NCBI RefSeq assembly: GCF_002960425.1
Contig: NZ_POIZ01000042.1
Location: 1 to 64,000, forward strand
Source: Streptococcus suis
GTDB taxonomy: Bacteria; Bacillota; Bacilli; Lactobacillales; Streptococcaceae
Length of the DNA: 64,000 bases
Direction: 5' to 3'
The position numbers and the translations under genes are program-made. This document shows positions 37,786 to 47,547 of this stretch, piece by piece. The notes beneath the pieces are model-generated. The model searched no databases. It was given only the letters and a program-made list of their open reading frames with translations, and had not been told where the DNA came from. Position 1 is the stretch's first letter. The number at the start of each line of letters is the position of its first letter.

Positions 37786-39153
37786 ATGGCAGATAGTAAA
37801 ATTCAAGCTTTTGAACAGGATGCGATTATTCAGCACTATTTTGAAAAGTTAAAAGTCTTGATTTCAAAGAAATCTATTTTTGCTCAACAGATTGGTCTCT
37901 TGGATGTGGCGACTTACTTGAAAGAGATGTTTGAAGAGGCAGGGGCGGATGTTATTTTAGATGATAGTTATGCTGCACCTTTTGTCATGGCTAAGTTTGC
38001 AGCGACAGTCCCAAATGCCAAAACCTTGATTTTCTATAACCACTACGATACAGTGCCAGCGGATGCCGATCAGGTTTGGGAGAAGGGCCATCCTTTTGAA
38101 TTGACCATTTCCAACGGCTATATCTATGGTCGCGGGGTGGACGATGATAAGGGGCATATTACAGCTCGTCTGTCAGCCTTGAAAAAATACCTAGCTAGAC
38201 AAAACGGTCATTTACCAGTCAATGTGATTTTTATCATGGAGGGGGCAGAGGAGTCCGCCTCTGTCGACTTGGATAAGTACCTTGCCAAATACAAGGAAGA
38301 CTTGCTTGGAGCTGACTTGCTGGTTTGGGAACAAGGGCATCGTAATAGCCTACATCAGCTAGAGATTGCTGGTGGCAATAAGGGAATTGTGACCTTTGAT
38401 CTTCAGGTCAAATCAGCCGACTTGGACATTCATTCTTCCTATGGTGGTGTCATTGATTCGGCAAGCTGGTATTTATTATCAGCACTTCAATCTATGCGGG
38501 CTGCAGATGGACGAATTCTGGTAGATGGCATTTACGAGCAAGTACAAGAGCCAAATGAGCGTGAATTGGCCTTGGTGGAGGAATTTGCCCTGGCAACCAG
38601 TCAGTCTATGAAAGACATTTATGGCTTGACTCTTCCAACCCTGGTAGAAGATCGTCGTGAGTTCCTGAAACGTCTGTATTTTGAACCGTCCATTACTATT
38701 GAAGGCTTGTCAACTGGCTATCTTGGTCAAGGGGTTAAGACCATCATACCAGCTCAGGCTTCTGCTAAGATGGAAGTTCGTTTGGTACCAGGTTTGGAGC
38801 CACATGATGTATTAGATAAGATTCGCCAGCATTTGGACAAGCATGGTTTTGAAAAAGTTGAGGTTATCTTTACTTTGGGAGAAATGAGCTACCGAAGTGA
38901 TATGTCCCATCCTGCCATTGTCAATGTGATTGAATTGGCTAAAAAATTGACACCAGAAGGAGTTGCTGTCTTGCCGACTTCACCGGGAACAGGCCCTATG
39001 CACACCGTCTTTCATGCTCTAGGTGTGCCGATTGCAGGATTTGGATTAGGAAATGCCAACAGTCGTGACCATGCAGGTGATGAAAATGTCAGCATCGCTG
39101 ACTACTATAGCCATGTTGAATTAGTAGAGGAGTTAATTGCAAGTTATGAGTAA
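37786..39153 (+). CDS. M20/M25/M40-family metallopeptidase
   Basis: A 455-residue zinc peptidase or deacylase. Metal-binding segments: NHYDTVPAD (about 85-93), [10 protein letters not shown] (about 116-125), MEGAEESAS (about 148-156), and a C-terminal [14 protein letters not shown]. Placed inside the methionine transporter operon, as in other streptococci, it may release methionine from peptides or N-acyl forms. The ATG has GAGGAGG upstream; its end overlaps metN. Confidence 0.9.
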   Translation: MADSKIQAFEQDAIIQHYFEKLKVLISKKSIFAQQIGLLDVATYLKEMFEEAGADVILDDSYAAPFVMAKFAATVPNAKTLIFYNHYDTVPADADQVWEKGHPFELTISNGYIYGRGVDDDKGHITARLSALKKYLARQNGHLPVNVIFIMEGAEESASVDLDKYLAKYKEDLLGADLLVWEQGHRNSLHQLEIAGGNKGIVTFDLQVKSADLDIHSSYGGVIDSASWYLLSALQSMRAADGRILVDGIYEQVQEPNERELALVEEFALATSQSMKDIYGLTLPTLVEDRREFLKRLYFEPSITIEGLSTGYLGQGVKTIIPAQASAKMEVRLVPGLEPHDVLDKIRQHLDKHGFEKVEVIFTLGEMSYRSDMSHPAIVNVIELAKKLTPEGVAVLPTSPGTGPMHTVFHALGVPIAGFGLGNANSRDHAGDENVSIADYYSHVELVEELIASYE

Positions 39154-40210
39154 GGAAATGATTAAGCTAGATAATATTGATGTAACTTTCCAGCAGAAAA
39201 AACGCACCATCGAAGCGGTCAAGGATGTGACCATCCATATCAATCAGGGGGATATTTACGGTATCGTAGGTTATTCGGGTGCTGGGAAATCTACCCTTGT
39301 TCGAGTCATCAATTTGTTGCAGGTGCCGACAGCAGGTAAGATTACCATTGATGAGGATGTAATTTACGAGGGAGAAAAGGTCACACTTACCCCTGCTCAA
39401 TTGCGGAGTAAACGCCGCGAGATTGGAATGATTTTCCAGCATTTCAATCTGATGGCTCAGATGACGGCAGAAGAAAACGTAGCCTTTGCCCTTAAGCATT
39501 CGGGTTTGAGTAAACAGGAGAAGAAAGAAAAAGTTGCTAAGTTGTTGGACTTGGTTGGGCTTTCGGATCGTGCTGAAAACTATCCAGCTCAGTTGTCTGG
39601 TGGTCAAAAGCAACGTGTTGCCATTGCTCGTGCCTTGGCCAATGACCCTAAAATCTTGATTTCTGATGAGTCTACTTCTGCCTTGGATCCGAAAACGACT
39701 AAGCAGATTTTGGCACTCTTGCAGGAGTTGAATGAAAAACTGGGTTTGACCATTGTTATGATTACCCACGAGATGCAGATTGTAAAAGACATTTGTAACC
39801 GTGTGGCTGTTATGCAGGATGGTCGCTTGATTGAAGAGGGTTCAGTTTTGGAAATCTTCTCTCATCCAAAAGAAGAATTGACCCAGGATTTCATCAAAAC
39901 AGCAACAGGAATTGATGAGGCCTTGGTGAAAATCTACCAGCAGGATATTGTACAGAATTTGCCTGAAAACAGTATTTTGGTGCAACTCAAGTATGCGGGT
40001 TCCAACACGGATACGGCCATTGTCAATGATTTGTACAAATTCTATCAAGTATCTGCCAATATTTTGTATGGCAATATTGAGATTTTGGACCATACGCCAG
40101 TCGGTGAGATGGTAGTTATTCTCTCTGGCGAGCCTGGTCAGTTGCACCGTGCGATTGAGGCAGTGACGGAGGCGCGTGTGGAAGTGACGATTTTGAAAGG
40201 AGCAAACTAG
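39146..40210 (+). CDS. metN: Methionine ABC transporter ATP-binding protein
   Basis: A 354-residue ATPase. Walker [11 protein letters not shown]-loop FQHFNLM, signature LSGGQKQR, Walker B ILISDEST, and the switch His in THEMQIV are present. The C-terminal part (about 265-350) is the ACT-like NIL domain that senses methionine. I chose ATG 39146, overlapping the peptidase by 8 bases; ATG 39158 is possible but its ribosome site would be too close. Confidence 0.94.
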   Translation: MSKEMIKLDNIDVTFQQKKRTIEAVKDVTIHINQGDIYGIVGYSGAGKSTLVRVINLLQVPTAGKITIDEDVIYEGEKVTLTPAQLRSKRREIGMIFQHFNLMAQMTAEENVAFALKHSGLSKQEKKEKVAKLLDLVGLSDRAENYPAQLSGGQKQRVAIARALANDPKILISDESTSALDPKTTKQILALLQELNEKLGLTIVMITHEMQIVKDICNRVAVMQDGRLIEEGSVLEIFSHPKEELTQDFIKTATGIDEALVKIYQQDIVQNLPENSILVQLKYAGSNTDTAIVNDLYKFYQVSANILYGNIEILDHTPVGEMVVILSGEPGQLHRAIEAVTEARVEVTILKGAN

Positions 40211-40903
40211 ATGTTAGAATGGATTCAAACGAATTTTCCAGATATTTATAAATTGGGCTGGGATGGTCAGACAGGTTGGTTAACACATTTTAATTTGACC
40301 CTCTATATGACCTTTGTTTCCTTTGCTTTTGGTGGCTTTATGGGCTTGGTATCTGGTTTGTTCTTGGTATTGACTGGTCCTCGGGGTGTCATTGAAAATA
40401 AGACGGTTTATTGGATTTTGGATAAGGTGGCTTCGATTTTCCGTGCCATTCCTTTCATTATTTTGTTGGCGGCCATTGCTCCTTTGACAAAAATTATTGT
40501 TGGAAAAACGATCGGTACAGAGGCAGCTTTGGTTCCTCTTGCACTTTCAGTCTTCCCCTTCTTTGCCCGTCAGGTTGAGGTGGTCTTGTCAGAATTGGAC
40601 CGTGGTGTCATTGAGGCTGCTCAGGCTTCAGGAGCGACTTTCTGGGATATTGTCCTTGTCTATCTGCGTGAGGGTCTGCCTGACTTGATTCGTGTGACGA
40701 CCTTTGCCCTAGTTTCCTTGGTCGGCTATACAGCCATGGCAGGAGCTATCGGAGCAGGTGGTTTGGGACAAGTTGCCCTTTCCTACGGTTACTTGCGTTA
40801 CAATGACGATGTGACCTTCCTTGCAACTTTCTTGATCTTGGTTATCATCTTTGCCATTCAGTTTATTGGTGATTTCTTGACCAGAAAGATTAGTCATAGA
40901 TAG
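40211..40903 (+). CDS. metI: Methionine ABC transporter permease
   Basis: A 230-residue permease with about five membrane helices. The coupling EAA-like loop is EAAQASGATFWDIVLVYLREGLPDLI (about 136-161). Starts on the base after the metN stop codon. Confidence 0.94.
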   Translation: MLEWIQTNFPDIYKLGWDGQTGWLTHFNLTLYMTFVSFAFGGFMGLVSGLFLVLTGPRGVIENKTVYWILDKVASIFRAIPFIILLAAIAPLTKIIVGKTIGTEAALVPLALSVFPFFARQVEVVLSELDRGVIEAAQASGATFWDIVLVYLREGLPDLIRVTTFALVSLVGYTAMAGAIGAGGLGQVALSYGYLRYNDDVTFLATFLILVIIFAIQFIGDFLTRKISHR

Positions 40904-41007
40904 TAAGGAAATCAGGCATTTCGCATTTTGATTTATTAATTGCTTTTTTAATAGCAATATTATACAATGAAAGCAACCAAATATTTACTGCCACCGGGTA
41001 GACATGC

Positions 41008-41065
41008 ATCAGCATTTTATGAACATCGTTAGGTCTTTGAAGATGTTCATAGGGTGCTGATTTTG
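41008..41065 (+). terminator. Long hairpin between metI and the B3/4 gene
   Basis: ATCAGCA (41008-41014) pairs with TGCTGAT (41055-41061) and TATGAACATC with GATGTTCATA inside it, followed by TTTTG. It ends only 20 bases before the next start codon, so it can act as the met operon terminator or as an attenuator for the next gene. Confidence 0.65.
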
Positions 41066-41085
41066 TATAAAAAAGGAGTAAGAAT

Positions 41086-41790
41086 ATGTCACAATTTGTT
41101 GTTGATTCATCTTTCTGGAATCTATTTCCAGACGCTAAAATTGGAGTGCTATTATTGAAAGGGTATAAAACGCCGGCGCAATCACCTGATGAATTAGTGA
41201 AATTACTGGAAGAAAGCAACGGAATTGCCCAGAAATTTCTTACGGAAGATACCTTTAGTGAGAATGAGGTCATTCGTACATATCGTCAAGCCTATCAAAA
41301 ATTTAAAACAAAAAAAGGCGCACGTTCTAGTATTGAAGCACTTTTGAAGCGTTCTGCTAGTGACCGTCCAGTTTCAACTATCTCTCCGCTAGTGGATATC
41401 TATAATGCGGCAAGTTTGCGTTTTGGTCTTCCATGTGGTGCTGAAGATTTAGATACATTTGTAGGCGATCTTCAACTAACGGTCACTGAGGGTGGGGATG
41501 AATTCTATCTCATTGGTGATGAAACCAATAATCCAACTCTACCAGGGGAAGTTTGCTATAAGGATGATAAGGGGGCGGTTTGTCGCTGTTTCAACTGGCG
41601 CGATGGTGAGCGGACCATGATTACAGATAGCACGAAGAATGCTTTCTTGGTTATGGAACTGGTCAATTCTGATAGAGTAGAGGATTTGGAAAATGCCCTA
41701 GATTTTATCAGTCAACAGGTAGAAAAATTCTTGGGAGTAGTACCAGAAAAATATCTATTGGATTACAACAGTCCTACTATGGGTTTATAA
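41086..41790 (+). CDS. B3/4 domain-containing protein (PheRS beta-like)
   Basis: A 234-residue protein with the B3/4 domain seen in phenylalanyl-tRNA synthetase beta subunits, where it forms the editing site. Recognisable parts: SPLVDIYNAASLRFGLPCGAEDLD (about 102-125), GEVCYKDDKGAVCRCFNWRDGERTMITD (about 157-184). Free-standing forms may check mischarged tRNA. It ends just before the glycine T-box and glyQS, a placement shared by related streptococci. AAGGAG at 41074-41079. Confidence 0.8.
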   Translation: MSQFVVDSSFWNLFPDAKIGVLLLKGYKTPAQSPDELVKLLEESNGIAQKFLTEDTFSENEVIRTYRQAYQKFKTKKGARSSIEALLKRSASDRPVSTISPLVDIYNAASLRFGLPCGAEDLDTFVGDLQLTVTEGGDEFYLIGDETNNPTLPGEVCYKDDKGAVCRCFNWRDGERTMITDSTKNAFLVMELVNSDRVEDLENALDFISQQVEKFLGVVPEKYLLDYNSPTMGL

Positions 41791-41811
41791 TCGGATAAAT
41801 AGTGCTCTTTC

Positions 41812-42058
41812 TGGACAAAATATTCTTTTTCTGCTACAATACTAAGCATGAAAGAAGGTTGTTTCAAAAGCCTGTCTAGCGAGCTTGGGAGAGTGGAAGC
41901 CAAGCCAGTCTTGAAATAATTGGCGCTTTCCCAGTCGTGACCTCATCCGACTACTTATCAATCATATAAATGAAGTAATAAATTAGGGTGGAACCGCGTT
42001 CTCAACGCCCCTATGTCTGCTGACAGGGGAAGAGAATGTGGTTCTTTTTGTTTGTCTA
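41812..42058 (+). ncRNA. Glycine T-box leader of glyQS with its promoter
   Basis: Promoter: TGGACA (41812-41817), 17-base spacer, TACAAT (41835-41840). Conserved T-box TAGGGTGGAACCGCG at 41984-41998. The terminator pairs GAACCGCGTTCTC (41991-42003) with GAGAATGTGGTTC (about 42033-42045), with an inner CCCCTATGTC/GACAGGGG stem, then TTTTT. A GGC at 41922-41924 in ATTGGCGC is a plausible glycine specifier codon. Confidence 0.92.
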
Positions 42059-42075
42059 ACAAAAACGGAGGAAAT

Positions 42076-42276
42076 ATATGTCTAAAAAACTTACCTTTCA
42101 CAGCGTCAGTGGCATAGTCTCCTTTCAGTCGAATTGCCACACGCTCATCGCTAGTGCGATTGAGCTAGACGCTGTACTAGTTCGCCTTTCCTAGCAATAT
42201 CGGCTAGGAAGGCTCACGTCGCAAGATTATTTAAAATAGAAAGAAGGAAGAATATGTCTAAAAAACTTACCTTTCA
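42076..42276 (+). repeat. Inserted segment bounded by a 25-bp direct repeat of the glyQ start
   Basis: A 25-base repeat spanning ATATGTCT...CTTTCA occurs at 42076-42100 and 42252-42276. The 151 bases between them contain CAGCGTC/GACGCTG (42101, 42168) and GCCTTTCCTAGC/GCTAGGAAGGC inverted repeats. Deletion between the direct repeats would rebuild an ordinary glyQ leader. Confidence 0.8.
42078..42194 (+). other. Decoy ORF made from a duplicated glyQ start
   Basis: The ATG at 42078 has ACGGAGG upstream and reads MSKKLTFH, identical to glyQ for seven residues, then runs into unrelated sequence and stops at TAG 42192-42194 (38 codons). It is the first start codon after the T-box. It looks like the original glyQ start cut off by an inserted segment of about 176 bases. 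Confidence 0.7.
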
Positions 42277-43171
42277 GGAAATCATCCTGACCTTACAACA
42301 ATTTTGGAATGAGCAGGGGTGCTTGCTCATGCAGGCTTATGATACGGAGAAGGGTGCGGGTACAATGAGCCCGTACACTTTCTTGCGTGCTATCGGTCCT
42401 GAGCCATGGAATGCGGCTTATGTTGAGCCAAGTCGTCGTCCTGCGGATGGTCGTTATGGGGAAAATCCAAACCGTTTGTATCAGCACCACCAATTCCAAG
42501 TAGTTATGAAACCATCTCCGTCTAATATCCAAGAACTCTACTTGGAATCTTTGGAGCGTTTGGGTATCAATCCTTTGGAGCATGATATTCGTTTCGTTGA
42601 GGACAACTGGGAAAATCCGTCAACAGGCTCAGCTGGTCTGGGCTGGGAAGTCTGGTTGGACGGTATGGAAATCACGCAGTTTACCTACTTCCAACAAGTT
42701 GGTGGTTTGGCAACAGGTCCAGTCACAGCCGAAGTAACTTATGGTTTGGAACGCTTGGCTTCTTACATCCAAGAGGTTGACTCCGTTTACGACATCGAGT
42801 GGGCAGACGGTGTTAAATACGGTGAAATCTTTATCCAGCCAGAGTATGAGCATTCAAAATATTCCTTTGAAGTATCCGACCAAGATATGCTCCTCGAAAA
42901 CTTCACTAAGTTTGAAAAAGAAGCAGAGCGGGCTTTGGAAGAAGGCTTGGTTCACCCAGCCTTTGACTATGTGCTCAAATGTTCTCACACCTTTAACTTG
43001 CTCGATGCCCGCGGAGCTGTGTCTGTAACCGAGCGTGCTGGCTACATTGCCCGTATCCGTAACCTTGCCCGTGTCGTTGCCAAGACCTTTGTGGCAGAGC
43101 GAAAAAAACTTGGTTTCCCACTTTTAGATGAAGCAACACGGGCAGAATTGTTGAAGGAGGACGCAGAATAA
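42254..43171 (+). CDS. glyQ: Glycyl-tRNA synthetase alpha subunit
   Basis: A 305-residue alpha subunit of the alpha2beta2 glycyl-tRNA synthetase, holding the class II active site. Typical N-terminus [64 protein letters not shown] (about 53-75). The start at 42254 has AAGAAGGAAG upstream and is the only one giving the full protein. The stop shares a base with the glyS start. Confidence 0.96.
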   Translation: MSKKLTFQEIILTLQQFWNEQGCLLMQAYDTEKGAGTMSPYTFLRAIGPEPWNAAYVEPSRRPADGRYGENPNRLYQHHQFQVVMKPSPSNIQELYLESLERLGINPLEHDIRFVEDNWENPSTGSAGLGWEVWLDGMEITQFTYFQQVGGLATGPVTAEVTYGLERLASYIQEVDSVYDIEWADGVKYGEIFIQPEYEHSKYSFEVSDQDMLLENFTKFEKEAERALEEGLVHPAFDYVLKCSHTFNLLDARGAVSVTERAGYIARIRNLARVVAKTFVAERKKLGFPLLDEATRAELLKEDAE

Positions 43172-45207
43172 TGACAAAGAATTTACTTGTTGAACTTGGC
43201 TTGGAAGAAATTCCTGCCTACATCGTAACCCCAGCCATGCACCAGTTGCGTGACCGCATGGCGACTTTTTTGACAGACAATCGCTTGGCTTTTGATAGCA
43301 TCGATGTCTTTTCAACGCCACGCCGTTTGGCTGTTCGTGTGCGTGGTTTGGCAGACCAGCAGACTGATCTTACAGAAGATTTCAAGGGTCCTGCTAAGAA
43401 GATTGCCTTGGATGCAGACGGAAACTTCACCAAGGCGGCAGAAGGTTTTGTCCGTGGTAAAGGCTTGACGACAGCTGACATTGAGTTCCGCGAGATCAAG
43501 GGCGAAGAGTATGTCTATGTGACCAAACACGAAGCTGGTCAGCCAGCTAAGGCAGTCTTGGCGGGTATTCCAGAGGTCTTGAAGGCTATGACCTTCCCTG
43601 TCAGCATGAACTGGGCGTCCAACAAATTCGCCTACATCCGTCCTGTCCACACCTTGACCGTTCTCTTGGACGATGAGGCATTGGATATGGATTTCTTGGA
43701 CATTTCATCCGCTCGCATCAGCCGTGGTCATCGTTTCCTTGGAAATGAAACTGAGATTGCAAGTGCAGATTCATACGAGGCAGACTTGCGTGCACAGTTT
43801 GTTATCACTGATCCCGCAGAGCGTCAAAACATGATTATCGAGCAAATCAAGGCTATCGAGGACAAACACAATGTGACAGTCGAGATTGATGAAGACCTAC
43901 TCAATGAAGTTCTCAACTTGGTCGAGTATCCAACTGCCTTCATGGGTTCCTTTGACACCAAATACCTGGAAGTACCAGAAGAAGTTTTGGTTACTTCTAT
44001 GAAAAATCATCAGCGTTACTTCGTGGTGCGTGATAAGTCTGGCAAGCTTTTGCCAAACTTCATCTCCGTCCGCAACGGGAACGACCAACATCTTGACAAT
44101 GTCATCAAAGGAAACGAAAAAGTCTTGGTGGCTCGTTTGGAAGACGGCGAGTTCTTCTGGCGTGAAGACCAAAAACTCAAGATTGCTGACTTGGTGGAAC
44201 GCCTCAAAGTCGTGACCTTCCATGAAAAAATCGGCTCACTTTACGAGCACATGGAACGCACCAAAGTCATCGCAGAAAAACTGGCTGACTTGGCAGGCTT
44301 GTCTGCGGATGAAAAAGCAGATGTGGTACGTGCAGCAGACATCTATAAGTTTGACCTCTTGACAGGCATGGTCGGTGAGTTTGATGAATTGCAAGGGATT
44401 ATGGGTGAGAAGTATGCCCTTCTTGCAGGGGAAAAACCTGCGGTGGCAGCAGCAATCCGTGAGCACTACTTGCCAAACTCAGCAGAAGGCGAATTGCCTG
44501 AAAGCAAGGTCGGTGCGGTCTTGGCACTGGCTGATAAGTTTGATACCCTCCTATCCTTCTTCTCAGTTGGCTTGATTCCTTCTGGCTCAAACGATCCTTA
44601 CGCTCTTCGTCGTGCAACACAGGGTATCGTACGGATCTTGGAAGCATTTGGTTGGGAAATTCCATTGGATCAGTTGATTGCAGAGCTCTACAGCTTGAAC
44701 TTTGCTAGCTTGACTTATGACAACCAGCCAGCTGTGATGGACTTTATCCGTGCCCGTGTAGAGAAGATGATGGACAAGGCCATTCCGAAAGACATCCGTG
44801 AGGCTGTACTTGCCAGCTCAACCTTTGTGGTCAGACTGCAACTGGCAGCCAGCTCTGCTATTTTCCAAAAATCAAAAGAGGCTGACTACAAGGAAGCCGT
44901 GGAAAACTTGTCACGTGTCTTCAACTTGGCTGAAAAGGCGGAGGCGACTGTCATTGACGAGGCACTCTTTGAAAATGAGCAGGAAAAAGCCCTTGCTGCA
45001 GCAGTGGCTGGCTTGGAGTTGACGGAAGATATGGCAGGCAACTTGGACAAGCTCTTTGCTCTCAGCCCAGTCATCGCAGACTTCTTCGACAACACCATGG
45101 TCATGGCAGAAGATGCGGCCGTCAAAGCCAACCGTTTGGCAGTGCTGAAAGCTTTGGCGGATAAGGCTTCTGTAGTGGCGGTCTTTAATCTCTTGAATAG
45201 TAAGTAG
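43171..45207 (+). CDS. glyS: Glycyl-tRNA synthetase beta subunit
   Basis: A 678-residue beta subunit that binds and recognises tRNA-Gly. N-terminal [22 protein letters not shown]; an HD-like segment near [11 protein letters not shown] and DRSG-like tRNA-binding parts; C-terminal helical anticodon-binding region. Translationally coupled to glyQ (TAATG). Confidence 0.96.
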   Translation: MTKNLLVELGLEEIPAYIVTPAMHQLRDRMATFLTDNRLAFDSIDVFSTPRRLAVRVRGLADQQTDLTEDFKGPAKKIALDADGNFTKAAEGFVRGKGLTTADIEFREIKGEEYVYVTKHEAGQPAKAVLAGIPEVLKAMTFPVSMNWASNKFAYIRPVHTLTVLLDDEALDMDFLDISSARISRGHRFLGNETEIASADSYEADLRAQFVITDPAERQNMIIEQIKAIEDKHNVTVEIDEDLLNEVLNLVEYPTAFMGSFDTKYLEVPEEVLVTSMKNHQRYFVVRDKSGKLLPNFISVRNGNDQHLDNVIKGNEKVLVARLEDGEFFWREDQKLKIADLVERLKVVTFHEKIGSLYEHMERTKVIAEKLADLAGLSADEKADVVRAADIYKFDLLTGMVGEFDELQGIMGEKYALLAGEKPAVAAAIREHYLPNSAEGELPESKVGAVLALADKFDTLLSFFSVGLIPSGSNDPYALRRATQGIVRILEAFGWEIPLDQLIAELYSLNFASLTYDNQPAVMDFIRARVEKMMDKAIPKDIREAVLASSTFVVRLQLAASSAIFQKSKEADYKEAVENLSRVFNLAEKAEATVIDEALFENEQEKALAAAVAGLELTEDMAGNLDKLFALSPVIADFFDNTMVMAEDAAVKANRLAVLKALADKASVVAVFNLLNSK

Positions 45208-45212
45208 GTAGT

Positions 45213-45650
45213 ATGTCTCTTTTCAGAATTATAGAGTTGTATGTTATCATTCCTTTGCAAGCTTTGGCGATGATTGTTATTATAGTATTCCTTTTTCGTT
45301 GGATGTGGCGAACATCTAAGATAGAAAGGGGCAATGCTAAACCTGCTATTCGCAAAAAATGCAAACAGAAACTATGTACTGCTGAAACGCAAGGGCGTTT
45401 TATGAGGCGACTACGTTTCAAGAAGAATTCTGTCTATGTTTATGCTTATGACGTGGATGGAAAAACCTATGAAATTTATGATACTATTATTTATAGGATG
45501 GGTGAAGTTATCAAGCTAGGTCCAATCCCAGTTGGTTATACAGGAAAAAGACAATTAGAGAATGTTGATGTGGTGAGGATTGCCTATAATCCTCTGATAC
45601 CACAGGAAGCGTATTTACCGGACAATCAAGGGAAGTGGACCTTGTTTTAA
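45213..45650 (+). CDS. Small membrane-anchored protein of unknown function
   Basis: A 145-residue protein. One strong N-terminal membrane segment (about 6-32), then a basic stretch (RTSKIERGNAKPAIRKKCKQK) and a soluble beta-rich part with YAYDVDGKTYEIYDT and VVRIAYNPLIPQEAYLPD, resembling DUF3592-type proteins. Ribosome site is weak. It starts 6 bases after glyS, so it may be expressed by read-through. Function unknown. Confidence 0.65.
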   Translation: MSLFRIIELYVIIPLQALAMIVIIVFLFRWMWRTSKIERGNAKPAIRKKCKQKLCTAETQGRFMRRLRFKKNSVYVYAYDVDGKTYEIYDTIIYRMGEVIKLGPIPVGYTGKRQLENVDVVRIAYNPLIPQEAYLPDNQGKWTLF

Positions 45651-45669
45651 GAGATAAAAGGAGGCAGAC

Positions 45670-45927
45670 ATGGAACAAGCAAAAATCGATCGTATCAATG
45701 AATTGGCTAAAAAGAAAAAAGCTGGTACCTTGACACCAGAGGAAAAAGTTGAACAGGCTCAGCTGAGGGAAGAATATATTGAGGGGTATCGTCGAGCAAT
45801 CCGTCATCATATTGAGGGGATTAAACTGGTTGATGAAGACGGTAACGATGTGACGCCAGAGAAACTCCGCCAAGTTCAACGTGAGAAAGGCTTACATGGG
45901 CGTAGTTTGGATGATCCAAATTCCTAA
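45670..45927 (+). CDS. DUF896 family protein (YnzC-like)
   Basis: An 85-residue, charged, mostly helical protein: [32 protein letters not shown] is the family signature, followed by [19 protein letters not shown]. In Bacillus a relative lies in the SOS operon but the role is unclear. AGGAGG upstream; terminator after it. Confidence 0.85.
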   Translation: MEQAKIDRINELAKKKKAGTLTPEEKVEQAQLREEYIEGYRRAIRHHIEGIKLVDEDGNDVTPEKLRQVQREKGLHGRSLDDPNS

Positions 45928-45952
45928 GATTGAAATGCTAAAAAAAACAAGT

Positions 45953-45979
45953 AAAAGACTAGGTTTTCTAGTCTTTTTC
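45953..45979 (+). terminator. Terminator after the DUF896 gene
   Basis: AAAAGACTAG (45953-45962) pairs with CTAGTCTTTT (45968-45977) around GTTTT, with T following. A TATACT at 45983-45988 just after may be the -10 of the next gene. Confidence 0.88.
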
Positions 45980-46008
45980 TGTTATACTATATAAAAAGGA
46001 GCTTTGTT

Positions 46009-47088
46009 ATGAAGAAAGTATGGAATTGGATTGTTATAGGTGTTTCTGTTCTTTGTGGTTTTGCGAGTGCCATGTATTCGACTTATGGGATGGCTCAGCT
46101 TTTACCAGAAAATGGTTCCTTCTATGGACTGTGGGTGTTTGGTCTAGGTTATGTCTGGTTTCTAGGTACTTTTTACCTGACCCTTATTCTCCACGAATTA
46201 GGTCATGCCTTCTTTGGTTGGCTGACGGGTTTTGACTTGGTGGCGCTTGGCTTGGGCAATCGTTTGTTGGTCAAAACTGACCAAGGATGGAAATGGAAGA
46301 AAACCGTGATTGTGCAAGGGGCAGCTGCTCAGTATATCGGAGTCAAAAGAGATGAGGATGATCCTCGGTCGATTCTGATGTCTGCAGGTGGATTGATTGT
46401 CCATCTCAGTCTCATCCTTGTTTCTGTTTTGATTGGGTTCTTAACAGGGAATTGGAGTCTGCCTCTATCGCAAATTCTCCTCAATCTAGCCTTGTTTATC
46501 CTCAACGCCAATCCTTCTGGAATGGTGGATGGTGCCAAAATAAAAGAGTTGTATACTCATCTAGACTATAGCCGCTTGGCCTATCAAGCACTTAGACATA
46601 CCTCTCAAGTCATGGTGGACCCAACTGCAGCGAATTTAAGTGATTTTGTCTTGGATCTGCCAATCTTGCCAGGGCATTTACCACAAACCCACTATCTAAA
46701 CTGGACGGAGTTGCTGATTTTTAAAGGGGAGTATCAAGAAGCACGAGAGCGATTGGAGAAGTTGATAGCAAAATCGGATAATGATTACATCATCAAGGCA
46801 AGCAAACTTGTTTTGCTAGAAGTCTATCTCTTGCAAGGCAGGGAGGAAGAGGCTAGAGCATTAGGGCAGGACAAACAGGTCAAGGCTCTGCTCAAGTATC
46901 CTATGGGAAATTACCAAGTCATCGCGGCTCTCTACCACCAGCGAATTACGAAAGATAGCAAAGCCTTGAAAAAATCTCTGGCTCAGGCTAAGAAAATGTT
47001 GCCTAATAGTCCACTATTGGCTGATGAGCAAAATTATTATAGCAAACTCTTGGCGGAAATCGAGTTAGAAAGTCAACTATCATATTAA
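46009..47088 (+). CDS. M50-family membrane metallopeptidase-like protein
   Basis: A 359-residue protein with the zinc motif HELGH (residues 62-66) inside a membrane helix, and a second M50-type segment NANPSGMVDGAKIKEL (about 166-181). Four to five membrane segments fill the first 200 residues; the rest (about 210-355) is a soluble helical part with TPR-like character. Resembles uncharacterised site-2-protease relatives in streptococci. AAGGAG before the ATG. Confidence 0.75.
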   Translation: MKKVWNWIVIGVSVLCGFASAMYSTYGMAQLLPENGSFYGLWVFGLGYVWFLGTFYLTLILHELGHAFFGWLTGFDLVALGLGNRLLVKTDQGWKWKKTVIVQGAAAQYIGVKRDEDDPRSILMSAGGLIVHLSLILVSVLIGFLTGNWSLPLSQILLNLALFILNANPSGMVDGAKIKELYTHLDYSRLAYQALRHTSQVMVDPTAANLSDFVLDLPILPGHLPQTHYLNWTELLIFKGEYQEARERLEKLIAKSDNDYIIKASKLVLLEVYLLQGREEEARALGQDKQVKALLKYPMGNYQVIAALYHQRITKDSKALKKSLAQAKKMLPNSPLLADEQNYYSKLLAEIELESQLSY

Positions 47089-47151
47089 AATATTTTGCTC
47101 AATATAAATAATATGTTAAAATAATTTTAAAAATAGTCCAGGAGGTTGGTC

Positions 47152-47523
47152 ATGAAAAAACTGATGTATGCCTTGTTGGTGCTTGCCTATGTTACAGTTG
47201 CTTATTTGTCGGTCTACTTCCTTCCTCACTATTATTTTGGTGCGATTATGGGAGCGGCTGGGGTCAATCTTGGCGTAAGTTTTAAACAATTCAAGGAAGT
47301 GCAAGCCTGTCCTGACAAACCTTTGTCAGCCTATTTTAAGTTGGATAAGACGACGACAGCTATTCTATTAATGCTTGTTTTAGGACTCATTCTTTTTGTT
47401 CATCTGCTACCAGTATCCAATGTACAAGTCGGCTTTGCTTTCTTGGTTGGACTTAGCTATGGTGCGCTTTGGAATATCTTGCATATCCAATTTCTACGGA
47501 AATATTATTTTAAAAACGCATGA
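47152..47523 (+). CDS. Small membrane protein of unknown function
   Basis: A 123-residue protein with three to four hydrophobic segments (about 4-24, 26-42, 66-88, 92-112) and a basic C-terminus. ATG 47152 follows AGGAGG at 47140-47145; the in-frame TTG at 47146 lies too close to that site. No recognised family. Convergent with the MATE gene, sharing a terminator. Confidence 0.65.
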   Translation: MKKLMYALLVLAYVTVAYLSVYFLPHYYFGAIMGAAGVNLGVSFKQFKEVQACPDKPLSAYFKLDKTTTAILLMLVLGLILFVHLLPVSNVQVGFAFLVGLSYGALWNILHIQFLRKYYFKNA

Positions 47524-47545
47524 GCTTATTTCATGCGTTTTTCTT
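47512..47545. terminator. Bidirectional terminator between membrane protein and MATE genes
   Basis: AAAACGCATGA and TTCATGCGTTTT pair around GCTTAT; T-rich on both strands. Confidence 0.85.
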
Positions 47546-47547
47546 GT

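Noticed and set aside
43897-44223. Long minus-strand frames across glyS
   Set aside because: Antisense shadows of a strongly coding gene, without start signals.
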